Positions 18,767 through 27,710 are shown, counted from the stretch's first letter. The stretch is DNA of 64,000 nt from Longilinea sp964536805 (GCA_964536805.1 CAZHYQ010000002.1:1-64000), one strand, 5' to 3'. The notes: generated from the sequence alone by a model not told the origin. Made by a program: numbers and translations.

Positions 18767-20722
18767 ATGCAAATTTCCTCCCCAGCAGCCACCATAGACC
18801 CAGCGGCGCGTTCGCTCGAGCGTCTGTTGCCACGGTTGAAGGAGCGCTATCGCGACTTTGTCAGGCAGCAACCGCACGAATGGCAGGCGTTCATCATCCG
18901 CCTTGAGGCGCACTTTCCGCGACTTTTCAATTTGCTCTTGCCGCTATACGGTTCACAGTATGATTTCTTCTATCACCTGGAAACGCTGTTGAACCTGTTG
19001 GCCGATGCCTGGATCAACCGCCCAGCCGACCTTAAAAAAATTGACCGCCAACGCGAATTGGCGCCGGAATGGTTCCAAAGCAACCAGACGTTGGGCGGTG
19101 TGTGCTATGTTGACCTGTATGCCGGCAATTTGAACGGCATCCGCGCGCAGATCCCTTATTTCAAAGAACTGGGTTTGACGTATCTGCACTTGATGCCGCT
19201 GTTTCGCTCGCCGGAGGGCGAAAACGACGGCGGCTATGCCATCAGTTCCTACCGCGAGGTGGATCCCCGCCTGGGTAGCCTGACCGAACTGGCTGGCCTG
19301 GCAGGCGAACTGCGTCAAAATGGCATCAGTCTTGTGGTGGACTTTGTTTTTAATCACACCTCCAACGAGCATGAATGGGCACTTAAAGCCCGCTCTGGCG
19401 AACCTGAGTATTTGGATTACTACTTCACCTTCAGCGACCGCTCCATGCCGGATGCCTACGAAAAAACGATGCGCGAGATTTTTCCGGATGAACATCCCGG
19501 TGCATTTACTTTCTTTGACGACATGCAGCGCTGGGTGTGGACCACGTTCCACTCTTACCAGTGGGATCTGAACTACCGCAACCCGGCGGTTTTCAATGCC
19601 ATGGCCGCCGAGCTGCTGGCACTGGCCAACGCCGGCGTGGAAGTCCTGCGGTTGGACGCGGTGGCATTCATCTGGAAGCAGATGGGCACTTCATGCGAGA
19701 ACCTGCCGGAAGCACACCAGATCATCCAGGCCTTCAATGCGGCTGCACGCATCGCCGCGCCGTCCCTGCTGTTCAAATCCGAAGCAATCGTTCACCCGGA
19801 TGAAGTGGTGCGCTATGTTTCGCCGGAGGAATGCCAGATCTCCTATAACCCGCTGTTGATGGCCCTGTTGTGGGAAAGCCTGGCCACCCGTGAGGTGCGC
19901 CTGCTCGATCTTTCACTGCGTGAACGGTTCACGCTCAAACCCGGCTGTGCCTGGGTGAATTATGTGCGCGTGCACGACGATATCGGCTGGACCTTCTCCG
20001 ACGAAGACGCGGCCCGCCTGGGAATTGACGCCTATGGTCACCGCCGCTTCCTGAATGATTTTTACACCGGCCGGTTCCCGGGCAGCTTTGCCCGCGGCTT
20101 ACCCTTTCAGGAGAATCCCAAAACCGGTGACTGCCGCATCAGCGGCACCTGCGCTTCTTTGGCAGGATTGGAAAAAGCCATCACCGAGGAGACAGAGCGC
20201 GAGGTCGAGCTGGCCATCCGCCGCATCCTGCTGATTCATGCCATCATCCTGACCGCCGGCGGCATACCCTTGATCTATCTGGGCGATGAAATCGGCACAT
20301 TAAACGATTACAGCTATCGTAACGACCCGCGCAAATTCAACGACAGCCGCTGGGTGCACCGCCCTGCTGCCGACAGGCAGCGCATGGACCTGCGCACGGA
20401 TGCCGCAACCATCGAAGGTCGCGTTTACCTGGGACTGCAGCGTTTGATTCGCCTGCGGAAAAGTTGTTCCATGCTGGCCGATGGCCTCTTGCAGGGTGTC
20501 GACACCGGCTCTCCCCATGTTTTAGGTTACCTGCGCATTAACACTGGCGGGCAGGCGCTGGTGCTGGGCAATTTCAGCGAAAAGCCGCAAATCATTACGG
20601 CCAACCAGTTGCGCCTGTACGGACTGAGCTACAGCTTTACCGATCTGGTGAATGGTGTTGAAATCCCTGACGGTGACCTCACGCTGGAGCCGTATGCTTT
20701 TGTGTGTTTGAAGGGCGAATAA
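18767..20722 (+). CDS. Amylosucrase, GH13_4
   Basis: Transfers glucose from sucrose to build alpha-1,4-glucan and releases fructose. At 651 residues it matches the family length, including the helical N-terminal domain (about 1-95). Nucleophile D297 (VEVLRLDAVAF), acid/base E339 (FKSEAIVHPDEVV) and the VHDDIGWTFSDEDAA segment follow Neisseria amylosucrase closely. SFARGLPFQENPKTGDCRISGT and LGDEIGTLNDYSYRNDPRK are also family hallmarks. GAGGA precedes the ATG. Lying after treS, it suggests imported sucrose is turned into storage glucan. Sucrose hydrolase is the main alternative. Confidence 0.9.
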   Translation: MQISSPAATIDPAARSLERLLPRLKERYRDFVRQQPHEWQAFIIRLEAHFPRLFNLLLPLYGSQYDFFYHLETLLNLLADAWINRPADLKKIDRQRELAPEWFQSNQTLGGVCYVDLYAGNLNGIRAQIPYFKELGLTYLHLMPLFRSPEGENDGGYAISSYREVDPRLGSLTELAGLAGELRQNGISLVVDFVFNHTSNEHEWALKARSGEPEYLDYYFTFSDRSMPDAYEKTMREIFPDEHPGAFTFFDDMQRWVWTTFHSYQWDLNYRNPAVFNAMAAELLALANAGVEVLRLDAVAFIWKQMGTSCENLPEAHQIIQAFNAAARIAAPSLLFKSEAIVHPDEVVRYVSPEECQISYNPLLMALLWESLATREVRLLDLSLRERFTLKPGCAWVNYVRVHDDIGWTFSDEDAARLGIDAYGHRRFLNDFYTGRFPGSFARGLPFQENPKTGDCRISGTCASLAGLEKAITEETEREVELAIRRILLIHAIILTAGGIPLIYLGDEIGTLNDYSYRNDPRKFNDSRWVHRPAADRQRMDLRTDAATIEGRVYLGLQRLIRLRKSCSMLADGLLQGVDTGSPHVLGYLRINTGGQALVLGNFSEKPQIITANQLRLYGLSYSFTDLVNGVEIPDGDLTLEPYAFVCLKGE

Positions 20723-20724
20723 TT

Positions 20725-21591
20725 TCAACCGAGAATGACCAGAAGGATCAATCCCACCACGATGGCAATCACGCCCGCCGCTTTCAGGCGGGTAATTTTT
20801 TCTTGAAGAAACAACCTGCCAAAAAGCAGCACAAACAATGGCGACGCATCACTGATGGCTTTGATGGCTGCCGGATTGCCGCCCTGCAGCGCATATAAAA
20901 GCAGCAGCCACTGTGCCATCACAATCGCAGCCCGGCCAATGGTTAATGGTAAATTGGAACTGGTCAGCCAGCGGTAATTGGGGCGGAAGAAAATCTGCGC
21001 CAGCAGCGCGATCATCGGACCGCGCAGGAAATAAAAGGTGTACGGATTGATCCGTTGATCGCTGAGAAGATATTTGATCGGCAGGATGGTCGCTCCAAAG
21101 ATCAGGGCCGCACCCAACGGGGCGAGTAACCGAACAAAGTTCGATCTTCGCGCCGGGTTCGCAGCGGCGTCGCCGACGGCCATTTCGCGCTGCAAAACCA
21201 CCACTCCAGCCACAATAAGCAGCACGGCGAGGATATCAATCCAGGTTGGTGCGACGCTAAAAGCGACCACACCTGAAATCAATAATGTAAATAATGGGCT
21301 CAAAGATAGCAGTGCGCTGGCCGTGGCAGCGTTATTGATTTCGAATGCACGAAAATACAGGTAATTTCCCAGCGTATCCAGCAATACCGTCCCAGCCAGG
21401 ATCGCCAGGGTCAACCAACCGCCCTCGAAATGCCAAAAGAAGGGCACGCCCGGCAGCATCATCACCGCCATCAGCATGAAATTGACCGGGATATAATTTC
21501 GAGGCGCCACACGGCGCATTATAGAACGCGCCGATAAATTTGCGCCGGCTCCTAAAGCCGCTGATGATAAACCCAGGATAAATGGGACCAT
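20725..21591 (-). CDS. EamA/DMT-superfamily transporter
   Basis: A 288-residue membrane protein with ten hydrophobic segments in two repeated EamA halves. The second half contains the conserved DASPLFVLLFGRLFLQEKITRLKAAGVIAIVVG pattern, and the first ALLSLSPLFTLLISGVV. The family exports or imports metabolites such as amino acids or nucleosides; the substrate is unknown. It converges on amylosucrase with only 2 bases between stops. A TACAAT (minus strand 21605-21600) ends 8 bases from the ATG, so the mRNA is probably near-leaderless. Confidence 0.88.
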   Translation of the reverse strand: MVPFILGLSSAALGAGANLSARSIMRRVAPRNYIPVNFMLMAVMMLPGVPFFWHFEGGWLTLAILAGTVLLDTLGNYLYFRAFEINNAATASALLSLSPLFTLLISGVVAFSVAPTWIDILAVLLIVAGVVVLQREMAVGDAAANPARRSNFVRLLAPLGAALIFGATILPIKYLLSDQRINPYTFYFLRGPMIALLAQIFFRPNYRWLTSSNLPLTIGRAAIVMAQWLLLLYALQGGNPAAIKAISDASPLFVLLFGRLFLQEKITRLKAAGVIAIVVGLILLVILG

Positions 21592-21690
21592 AAGTCCTAA
21601 TTGTACCCGGGCGCTTCAAAACGGCTGAAGAAAAAGTCCACAGAACGCACATATTCGATGCGACTTTATTTACCCATTATTTTGAACACC

Positions 21691-21720
21691 AAAAAAAAGC
21701 GCCGGATATCTCCAGCGCTT
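21691..21720 (-). terminator. Intrinsic terminator after the unknown gene at 21742
   Basis: AAGCGC...GCGCTT inverted repeat (21697-21720) with extra inner pairing is followed on the minus strand by eight U (21698-21691). It lies 21 bases after the stop of the minus-strand gene. Confidence 0.85.
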
Positions 21721-21741
21721 ACAAAACAGAAGGATTGGTTC

Positions 21742-22386
21742 TTAACTTAAGCACAAAACCCGTTCCAACACGCTCCGGCGGTGCTGGCCGTAATGTTCAT
21801 CCAGCGGTTGGATGGCCAGCAGCCGTTCGCAAGCCGGCGCAGCGTAACGCAGTTCGCGGCGCGCAGCTGGGCGATCCTGCTCGCACAACATCAACAGGGT
21901 GTAATAAAATGCCAGCCCCTTCCAACGGCCGCTGCCATCGCGCAGGCTGTTCACCTGCCGCAGACCCGATTCAAGCCGGCGCTCGCTATCCGGGAAATCT
22001 GTCGCTGACAGGTAGCGCAGCCAACCCACCGCAGCATGCGCGCACTCGCCTTCGAGACAGCCGTCAGTAAAGCACTTGCCGGTCAGGTAGCGGCGGGCAG
22101 TATCCATCGCCATGACCCCATTCACGGTTGGCGAATCTATCAAGATCAAAGCTCTGGCGCTTTCCTCGAAAAAAATGGCATTGGCAGCCTGGCGAGTGCG
22201 AATGCGTTCGCCAGTATATAGCCGCAAGCCTTCCTGTGGGGGGTTCCGATCGCCTTGATCCATGTTGGCTGCGATCTCGCCTGCCAGTTCGTAGCGTTCC
22301 AGCGCTGTCAGCGGCAGCCCCTCCAAAAAGGCCTGGGTGCAGCGCTCAAGGGTCTCGGTTCGCGTGCTGACCATTTGTAAGTCCAT
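21742..22386 (-). CDS. Conserved-looking hypothetical protein
   Basis: A 214-residue soluble protein of no family I recognise. The start at 22386 (MDLQMVSTRTETL) is supported by GGAGG 5 bases upstream; the frame extends 42 codons further but that part lacks a ribosome site. It is mostly alpha-helical and Arg/Glu-rich, with a Cys cluster CFTDGCLEGECAHAAVGWLRYL (about residues 107-128) and repeated helices ending in ACERLLAIQPLDEHYGQHR. It is divergently transcribed from the TGT-like operon, sharing its upstream region, and has its own terminator. Confidence 0.6.
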   Translation of the reverse strand: MDLQMVSTRTETLERCTQAFLEGLPLTALERYELAGEIAANMDQGDRNPPQEGLRLYTGERIRTRQAANAIFFEESARALILIDSPTVNGVMAMDTARRYLTGKCFTDGCLEGECAHAAVGWLRYLSATDFPDSERRLESGLRQVNSLRDGSGRWKGLAFYYTLLMLCEQDRPAARRELRYAAPACERLLAIQPLDEHYGQHRRSVLERVLCLS

Positions 22387-22466
22387 GGGTTCCTCCAGGA
22401 ATTTACCGTTAAGGATAATAAGATTATAGCACATATTTTCTATGATGCAAGCCTTTGGCGTTTGCC

Positions 22467-22495
22467 TTGCGTCGGATGCGATCTTGGGGCATAAT
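22467..22495 (+). promoter_or_regulatory. Promoter of the tgt-methyltransferase operon
   Basis: TTGCGT (22467-22472), 17-base spacer, CATAAT (22490-22495). The expected start of transcription is about 3 bases before the ATG at 22505, so the message would be leaderless. Confidence 0.5.
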
Positions 22496-22504
22496 TCTTC
22501 GCAC

Positions 22505-23614
22505 ATGAGCACATCTTTAAGCGTAAATCATTTGGAATTGGCCCACGGCACGCTGGAATTTCCAGTTTACCTGCCGGATGCCACCTTCGGCGTGGTGCGC
22601 ACTGTAGACTCGACAGACCTGCATCAAGCCGGCATCCAGGCGGTGGTGATGAACACCTTCCACCTCATGCAGCGGCCGGGGTCTTCCACCATCCAATCAT
22701 TGGGCGGGCTGCACCGCATGGCCGGCTGGGACCGCCCCATTATTACCGATTCGGGCGGTTTTCAAGCCTATTCGCTCATTCGCCAAAATCCCCGCTTTGG
22801 AAAAATGGACGAGAAAGGCATCACCTTTCAGCCCGAAGCCTCCGATCGCAAATACCAGCTCAGCCCCGAAAAGTGCATCCAGTTGCAGGTAGCCTACGGC
22901 TCGGATGTGGTCATCTGCCTGGACGACTGCACCCACGTGGACGCTTCCGAAGCGGAACAGCAACTGTCAGTAGCCCGCACCATTAGTTGGGCACGGCGCT
23001 GCAAGGATGAATTCAACCGGTTGGTCAGTCAAAAGAAACTGGATGAAAGCAGCCGTCCGCGAATATTTGGCGTCATCCAGGGCGGCGGAATCCCAGCGCT
23101 GCGCAAGCAGTGCGCCGAGGCGCTGCTGGAAATTGGTTTTGATGGTTTTGGCTTTGGCGGCTGGCCGCTGGATGGCAGCGGCAATTTGCTGACCGATATT
23201 CTGGCCTATACGCGCTCATTGGTACCGGCCGAATTCCCCATGCACGCGCTGGGCGTTGGCCATCCCTACAATGTTCTGGCCTGTTGGGATATGGGTTACG
23301 GCATTTTTGACAGCGCCATGCCCACCCGCGACGCCCGCCACGGCCGGCTTTACACCTATACCCATTTGATGGGCCTCGACGGCGGACTGGATGGGGAATG
23401 GCTGCGGTATGTTTACATCAACGATGAGCGCCACATCCGCTCCGATAAGCCAATCTCGCTTTATTGCAATTGTCCGGTATGTTCCCATTATTCCGCCGGT
23501 TATCTGCACCACCTCTTTAAACTCAACGACAGCCTGTTCCTGCGCCTGTCCACCCTGCACAACCTGAGCTTTATGGCACAACTCACCCAACGGATTCAAC
23601 AGAGGGCACCGTGA
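22505..23614 (+). CDS. tgt: tRNA-guanine transglycosylase-like enzyme
   Basis: Bacterial TGT swaps wobble G34 for preQ1 in GUN-anticodon tRNAs; some use salvaged queuine. With ATG at 22505 the protein has 369 residues. Seen: D82 in DSGGFQ, D140/C142 in LDDCTH, Q192 in GVIQGG, nucleophile D269 in FDSAMPTRDARHG, and zinc ligands C321, C323, C326 and H335/336 (CNCPVC...YLHHLF). The normal pocket motif GGLAVGE is replaced by GGWPLDG (218-224), so the base specificity may differ. A YhhQ precursor transporter lies 4 kb away, supporting a queuosine role. It is coupled to the next gene by a 4-base GTGA overlap. Confidence 0.85.
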   Translation: MSTSLSVNHLELAHGTLEFPVYLPDATFGVVRTVDSTDLHQAGIQAVVMNTFHLMQRPGSSTIQSLGGLHRMAGWDRPIITDSGGFQAYSLIRQNPRFGKMDEKGITFQPEASDRKYQLSPEKCIQLQVAYGSDVVICLDDCTHVDASEAEQQLSVARTISWARRCKDEFNRLVSQKKLDESSRPRIFGVIQGGGIPALRKQCAEALLEIGFDGFGFGGWPLDGSGNLLTDILAYTRSLVPAEFPMHALGVGHPYNVLACWDMGYGIFDSAMPTRDARHGRLYTYTHLMGLDGGLDGEWLRYVYINDERHIRSDKPISLYCNCPVCSHYSAGYLHHLFKLNDSLFLRLSTLHNLSFMAQLTQRIQQRAP

Positions 23615-24423
23615 GTGAAGCACTGCTTGACCAAATCGTTGCGGAAGTGCAGGCCTCGCCCAGGTACCGCAGCATCCATCCCGATCTGGTCAGGCGCATT
23701 GCCGGGCAGGAACTGGCCAAGGGGCGAAAATCCAAGGAAGCCGTCAAGGCGGTGCGCAACAAACTGCACCAGATCGGCGGCGCATACCAGGAAATCCCCA
23801 TCGACTATGCGAAGTTAATTCGTGAATTGGCGCAGTTGCCCGCACAATCCGGCGATCCTGATATGAAGGCCTTTTGCCGCCGCGCGATGCAGCAGCATGC
23901 CTCCACCCGCGAGCGCCTGCCCATATTGGAAAAGATCTTCATTGAGGCGCTGGCGCCCCTGGCGCCGGTGCAGTCGCTGCTCGACCTTGCCTGCGGACTG
24001 AACCCGCTGGCGCTGCCCTGGATGCCCCTGGCCGAGGAGGCGCCCTATTATGCCTGCGACATCTACAGCGATCAGGTCAACTTTCTCAATCATTTCCTCG
24101 CGCATATTGGACGGACCGGAAAAGCCGAGCTTTGCGATCTGACCGCTGAAATGCCTTCCCGGTCTGTCCAAGTGGCCCTGCTGCTCAAGACCATTCCCTG
24201 CCTCGAGCAGGTGGAAAAATCCATCGCTGCCCGCCTGCTGGAAGGGATCCCAGCCGACCACCTGCTGGTCTCCTTTCCGGTGACCTCGCTTGGCGGACGC
24301 GGCAAAGGAATGCTCGAGAATTACGAGGCGCACTTCATGCAATTGGCAACCGGGCGCAACTGGCAAATCCGCCGTTTTGAATTTTCCAGCGAACTGGCTT
24401 TTCTGGTCAGCCGGAAAGGATAG
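23611..24423 (+). CDS. Rmt/ArmA-family 16S rRNA m7G methyltransferase, copy 1
   Basis: A 270-residue SAM methyltransferase closely resembling ArmA/Rmt/FmrO enzymes, which methylate N7 of G1405 in 16S rRNA and confer aminoglycoside resistance. Collinear motifs: KLHQIGGAY (51-59; ArmA KLHQIWGSYY), HASTRER (96-102; HSSTNER), DLACGLNPLAL (125-135; FGCGFNPLAL), LLLKTIP (190-196; LLLKMLP), and SFPVTSLGGRGKGMLENY (221-238; SFPIKSLSGKEKGMEENY). It includes the helical N-terminal rRNA-binding domain. The start is GTG, overlapping the tgt stop. All motifs are intact, so activity is plausible. Resistance in this organism is inference; a housekeeping role is possible. Confidence 0.88.
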   Translation: MSEALLDQIVAEVQASPRYRSIHPDLVRRIAGQELAKGRKSKEAVKAVRNKLHQIGGAYQEIPIDYAKLIRELAQLPAQSGDPDMKAFCRRAMQQHASTRERLPILEKIFIEALAPLAPVQSLLDLACGLNPLALPWMPLAEEAPYYACDIYSDQVNFLNHFLAHIGRTGKAELCDLTAEMPSRSVQVALLLKTIPCLEQVEKSIAARLLEGIPADHLLVSFPVTSLGGRGKGMLENYEAHFMQLATGRNWQIRRFEFSSELAFLVSRKG

Positions 24424-24426
24424 CGC

Positions 24427-25245
24427 ATGCCCAGCGTTGATGCAATCCAGCCGCTGATGGAAGAACTGCTGAACAGCCGCAAATACCGTTCGCTCAACCT
24501 GCCGGAAGAGACGGTGCGCGATCTGCTGGAACAGGAATTGCCGCGTCACCGCAGCAGCAAGGATGCGCTCAAAGCCGTTCGGCATAAGTTGCATACCATC
24601 GTAGCCCCCTATTTGGGCGATCCGGACTATGACGCCATGATTGCCGAACTTCAAACAGCGCGTGCGGCCGGGTTAGACGTGCTGCGAGAAATCTGTCAAA
24701 AGGCCCTATCCTCACACGCTTCCACCCGCGAACGGCAGCAAGTCCTGGACGATTTTTATCCGCGCCTTTTTGCCCTCACCGGCGTACCTGCCAGTATCCT
24801 TGACCTGGCCTGCGGATTGAATCCATTCGCCTGGCCATGGATGGGCTTGCCAGCCTCCACCGCCTACCACGCCTACGATATCCATGCGCCCCGGGTGGCA
24901 GCCATCAATGCCTTCTTCCAAACAATGGGATTAACGCCGTTGGCCGAAGTGCGCGACGTACTGGTGCGGCCGCCGCAAGTCGACGCCGATGTTGCCTTCC
25001 TGTTCAAGGAAGCCCACCGCATGGAACAACGTCAACGTGGATGCAGCCGGCCGTTCTGGCAGGCTTTGAATGTACGCTGGCTGCTAGTTTCATTGCCAGC
25101 CGAGAGTTTGAGCGGCAAGTTCCAACTGGCCGACCGTCAGCGCGCCCTGGTCAGCGAGGCAGTTGGGGATGCCGCCTGGCCGGTAACCGAATTGGCGTTC
25201 GGGTCTGAAATCGTCTTTTGCATCGAAAAACGCCATGACGCGTAA
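24427..25245 (+). CDS. Rmt/ArmA-family methyltransferase, divergent copy 2
   Basis: A 272-residue paralogue of the preceding gene, 3 bases downstream. It shares the N-terminal domain (VRHKLHTIVAPY, 52-62), HASTRERQQVLDDFY (97-111) and the SAM site DLACGLNPFAWPWM (126-139). The later motifs have eroded: LLLKTIP became FLFKEAH (191-197), and the KGMxENY segment after SLSGK (227-231) is replaced by QLADRQRALVSEAV. It may bind SAM but have changed target or lost activity; a partner role with copy 1 is possible. Its last 11 bases overlap the start of the NSUN gene. Confidence 0.82.
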   Translation: MPSVDAIQPLMEELLNSRKYRSLNLPEETVRDLLEQELPRHRSSKDALKAVRHKLHTIVAPYLGDPDYDAMIAELQTARAAGLDVLREICQKALSSHASTRERQQVLDDFYPRLFALTGVPASILDLACGLNPFAWPWMGLPASTAYHAYDIHAPRVAAINAFFQTMGLTPLAEVRDVLVRPPQVDADVAFLFKEAHRMEQRQRGCSRPFWQALNVRWLLVSLPAESLSGKFQLADRQRALVSEAVGDAAWPVTELAFGSEIVFCIEKRHDA

Positions 25246-26716
25246 AAAAAAGCGCACGCCGCCGCAGATTGCTGTCAGTGCGCCCCGGGAAATAGCACTG
25301 GCGCGTTTTCAACCGCTGCTATCGGCGGATGATTTTGCCTTGCTGTTGGCCGAACTGGACAAGCCGTTATATGCAGCCCTGCGCGCCAACCCTTTAAAAT
25401 GCGATCCACAGGCTGACCCGGGCAACTGGGCGGCACGCTACGGCTGGCAGATTCAACCCGTGCCCTACTGCCCGGCCGGCCAGCAGGTGATCCAGGCGGA
25501 AACGCCCATCAGTGTAACGCCGGAACACCGCCTGGGCTTTTACTACATTCAAGACGCTGCCTCGATGCTGCCGGCGGAACTGTTCGATTTCAGCGGCACG
25601 GCTTCGCCGTTGATTCTCGACCTGGCGGCATCGCCCGGCGGAAAAACCACGCACCTCGCCGCCCGCACTGGCGACCGCGGCCTGATCATTGCCAATGATT
25701 CCTCAGCCGACCGCATCACCGCGCTGCGCATCGTACTTTCCACCTGGGGCAGCATCAATAATGCCGTAACGCATTTTCCCGGTGAAAAGTTCGGCGCATG
25801 GTTCCCCGAAACCTTTGACTATGTCCTGCTGGACGCACCCTGTTCGATGCAGGGCATCCGCACCACCGAATCCCACCCGATGCGGGCCATCACCGAACAC
25901 GAAATTACTGCGCTGGCAGCCCGCCAGGCAAGATTGTTGGCATCAGCCTTTCAAGCACTGCGCCCGGGCGGCCAGGTGGTCTATTCCACCTGCACCCTGA
26001 CGCCGGAAGAGGATGAAGGCGTTCTGGATGCTTTAATGCGCCAGTTCCCCGGCGCTGTGCAGATCGAGGATTTAAGCCGTAAATTGCCGATGCCTGCCCC
26101 GGCACTGGCTGGGATTGAAGAACGTCTTTTCGACCCGGCTGTACAAGGCGCAGCCCGACTGTGGCCCCACCGTTATGGCACCAGCGGTTTCTTCGCGGCG
26201 CTCATCACCAAGACTGCCTCCGTGAGTAATTCCAGCCAGGAACCGCCTGCCCGTCCGCTTGACCGCACAGGTTTCGAGCTTATACCGGCCGCATCGGCAC
26301 ACGAATTGGTGCAATTTTTTCAGGATGCCTATGGTTTCGATCTGAACGCGGTCCTGGCGGCACAAGACCTCAGCCTGTGGCGGCGCGGAACGCGGCTATT
26401 CGCATTCCCCAATGCCTACCTGAACCGCTTCAGCCAATTTCCCGTCCAATCGCTGGGGTTACCGTTGGGCGATGACCGCTCTGGCGAATTTCAACTGGCC
26501 CACGAATGGACCGCGCGCTTCGGGTTGCAATTCCAAAATGGCGTGGTGACGCTGGATGAAGCACAGACCCTGGACTGGCTGCGCGGCGAGGACCTGCCGC
26601 TGCCGGCAGTTTATGCCGACGGCGCCATCCTGGTGGTGCGGGACCAATTCAATCGCAATTTAGCCCGTGGCCATGTGCATGCTGGATGGTTGAAGAACCT
26701 TTTCCCAAGAAGGTAA
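25235..26716 (+). CDS. RsmF/NSUN-type m5C RNA methyltransferase
   Basis: A 493-residue SAM-dependent cytosine-C5 RNA methyltransferase. N-terminal domain about 20-115; Rossmann core with LDLAASPGGKTTH (128-140), motif IV DAPCSMQG (C203) and catalytic motif VI YSTCTL (C253). The C-terminal half (about 330-493) resembles the PUA-like extension of RsmF (YebU), which methylates C1407 of 16S rRNA, two bases from the Rmt target G1405. It starts inside the end of Rmt copy 2, so it is translationally coupled. RsmF versus another NSUN target cannot be settled from sequence alone. Confidence 0.85.
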   Translation: MTRKKKRTPPQIAVSAPREIALARFQPLLSADDFALLLAELDKPLYAALRANPLKCDPQADPGNWAARYGWQIQPVPYCPAGQQVIQAETPISVTPEHRLGFYYIQDAASMLPAELFDFSGTASPLILDLAASPGGKTTHLAARTGDRGLIIANDSSADRITALRIVLSTWGSINNAVTHFPGEKFGAWFPETFDYVLLDAPCSMQGIRTTESHPMRAITEHEITALAARQARLLASAFQALRPGGQVVYSTCTLTPEEDEGVLDALMRQFPGAVQIEDLSRKLPMPAPALAGIEERLFDPAVQGAARLWPHRYGTSGFFAALITKTASVSNSSQEPPARPLDRTGFELIPAASAHELVQFFQDAYGFDLNAVLAAQDLSLWRRGTRLFAFPNAYLNRFSQFPVQSLGLPLGDDRSGEFQLAHEWTARFGLQFQNGVVTLDEAQTLDWLRGEDLPLPAVYADGAILVVRDQFNRNLARGHVHAGWLKNLFPRR

Positions 26717-26728
26717 TAAGAAAAAAGA

Positions 26729-26852
26729 TAACCACAGAGCCACAGAGATCACTGAGTGTTTACTTTATATCAAGGATTTGAATGAATGTATTCCACTTAT
26801 TTGTCTCCCATCTATAAAGAAAAACTCTGTGCCCTCTGTGACTCTGTGGTTA
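26729..26852. repeat. Inverted repeat of ACAGAG type
   Basis: TAACCACAGAGCCACAGAG (26729-26747) is repeated inverted at 26834-26852 with one mismatch. Weaker similarity continues inward (CACTGAGT and ACTCTGTG). The right arm supplies the stop codon of the minus-strand rsmE gene. About 85 bases separate the arms. This kind of intergenic CACAGAG-rich repeat is seen scattered in many environmental genomes; here it sits between two convergent genes and could act as a bidirectional terminator. Confidence 0.75.
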
Positions 26853-27596
26853 ATCCCCCTCTAGAACATCCAACGCCAGGGCTGCAGCCACCACAGCCGC
26901 GGTTTCCATCCGTAAAATACGGGCACCCAACGACACGGTTTTCACGCCAGCCGCGCGCGAAAAATTAATTTCTTCTTCCGATAACCCGCCTTCCGGACCA
27001 ATCAAGATCGCCAGTCGGGATGCTGAACGGTCATGGAAACTTCCCAGCCCGGTACGCAGACGCAGGGTCTGTTCCCCTTCCCAGGCAACCAGTGCTAGGT
27101 CGTGAGAGTCCACGGCATCTTTGACGGCAACCTTCCATTGAACTGCCGGGCGCAATTCAGGGATGCGCCCACGGCCGCACTGTTCGGAGGCTTCGCGCAG
27201 GATGGCTTCCCAGCGCGTCCGTTTACGCTCCACTTCTTCGCCATCCTGTACCAGGCTGCGCTGGGTCACCAGGGGTACGAAAGCCGCTGCTCCGACCTCG
27301 GTGCACTTTTGCAGCATCCACTCGAACTTCTCGCGTTGCGTCAGGCCCAGGTAAAGCGTCAGGTGCGCGTGCGGCTCGCCGCTGGCTGCCGCCCGCTGCA
27401 AAATCCGCCCGGCGACCCGCTCGGAGGAGACTTCGGTCAATTCCACATCCGCCTGCCATCCGCGGTTATCCAGCACCACCACGTGGGTGCCAGCCTTCAA
27501 CCGCAGCACGCGGTCAATCTGCCGCCCAACATCGGGAGGAAAGACGATCTCATCGTTTTTCAAATTTTCGGGAGAAAGAAAGAATCGATTCGTCAC
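26850..27596 (-). CDS. rsmE: 16S rRNA m3U1498 methyltransferase
   Basis: SPOUT methyltransferase that methylates N3 of U1498 at the decoding centre, using SAM. N-terminal PUA-like RNA-binding domain (NRFFLSPENL...HVVVLDNRGWQADVEL), then the knot with LGLTQREKFEWMLQKCTEVGA, ILIGPEGGLSEEE, and the C-terminal VSLGARILRMETAAVVAAAL. I prefer a GTG start at 27596 because GAGG lies 5 bases upstream and the product (248 residues) then begins TNRFF like other RsmE; an ATG at 27620 is the alternative. It is convergent with the m5C methyltransferase. Confidence 0.93.
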   Translation of the reverse strand: MTNRFFLSPENLKNDEIVFPPDVGRQIDRVLRLKAGTHVVVLDNRGWQADVELTEVSSERVAGRILQRAAASGEPHAHLTLYLGLTQREKFEWMLQKCTEVGAAAFVPLVTQRSLVQDGEEVERKRTRWEAILREASEQCGRGRIPELRPAVQWKVAVKDAVDSHDLALVAWEGEQTLRLRTGLGSFHDRSASRLAILIGPEGGLSEEEINFSRAAGVKTVSLGARILRMETAAVVAAALALDVLEGD

Positions 27597-27710
27597 AGAT
27601 GCCTCAAAATGTTTCCGCAAGGTTTGTTGCTGGAAGCCATAGCCAATCCGTCGTAAAATGATTATACTTGCCGGCCGGAAAACCGACTCATTTGCTGGAT
27701 AGGATTTTAC

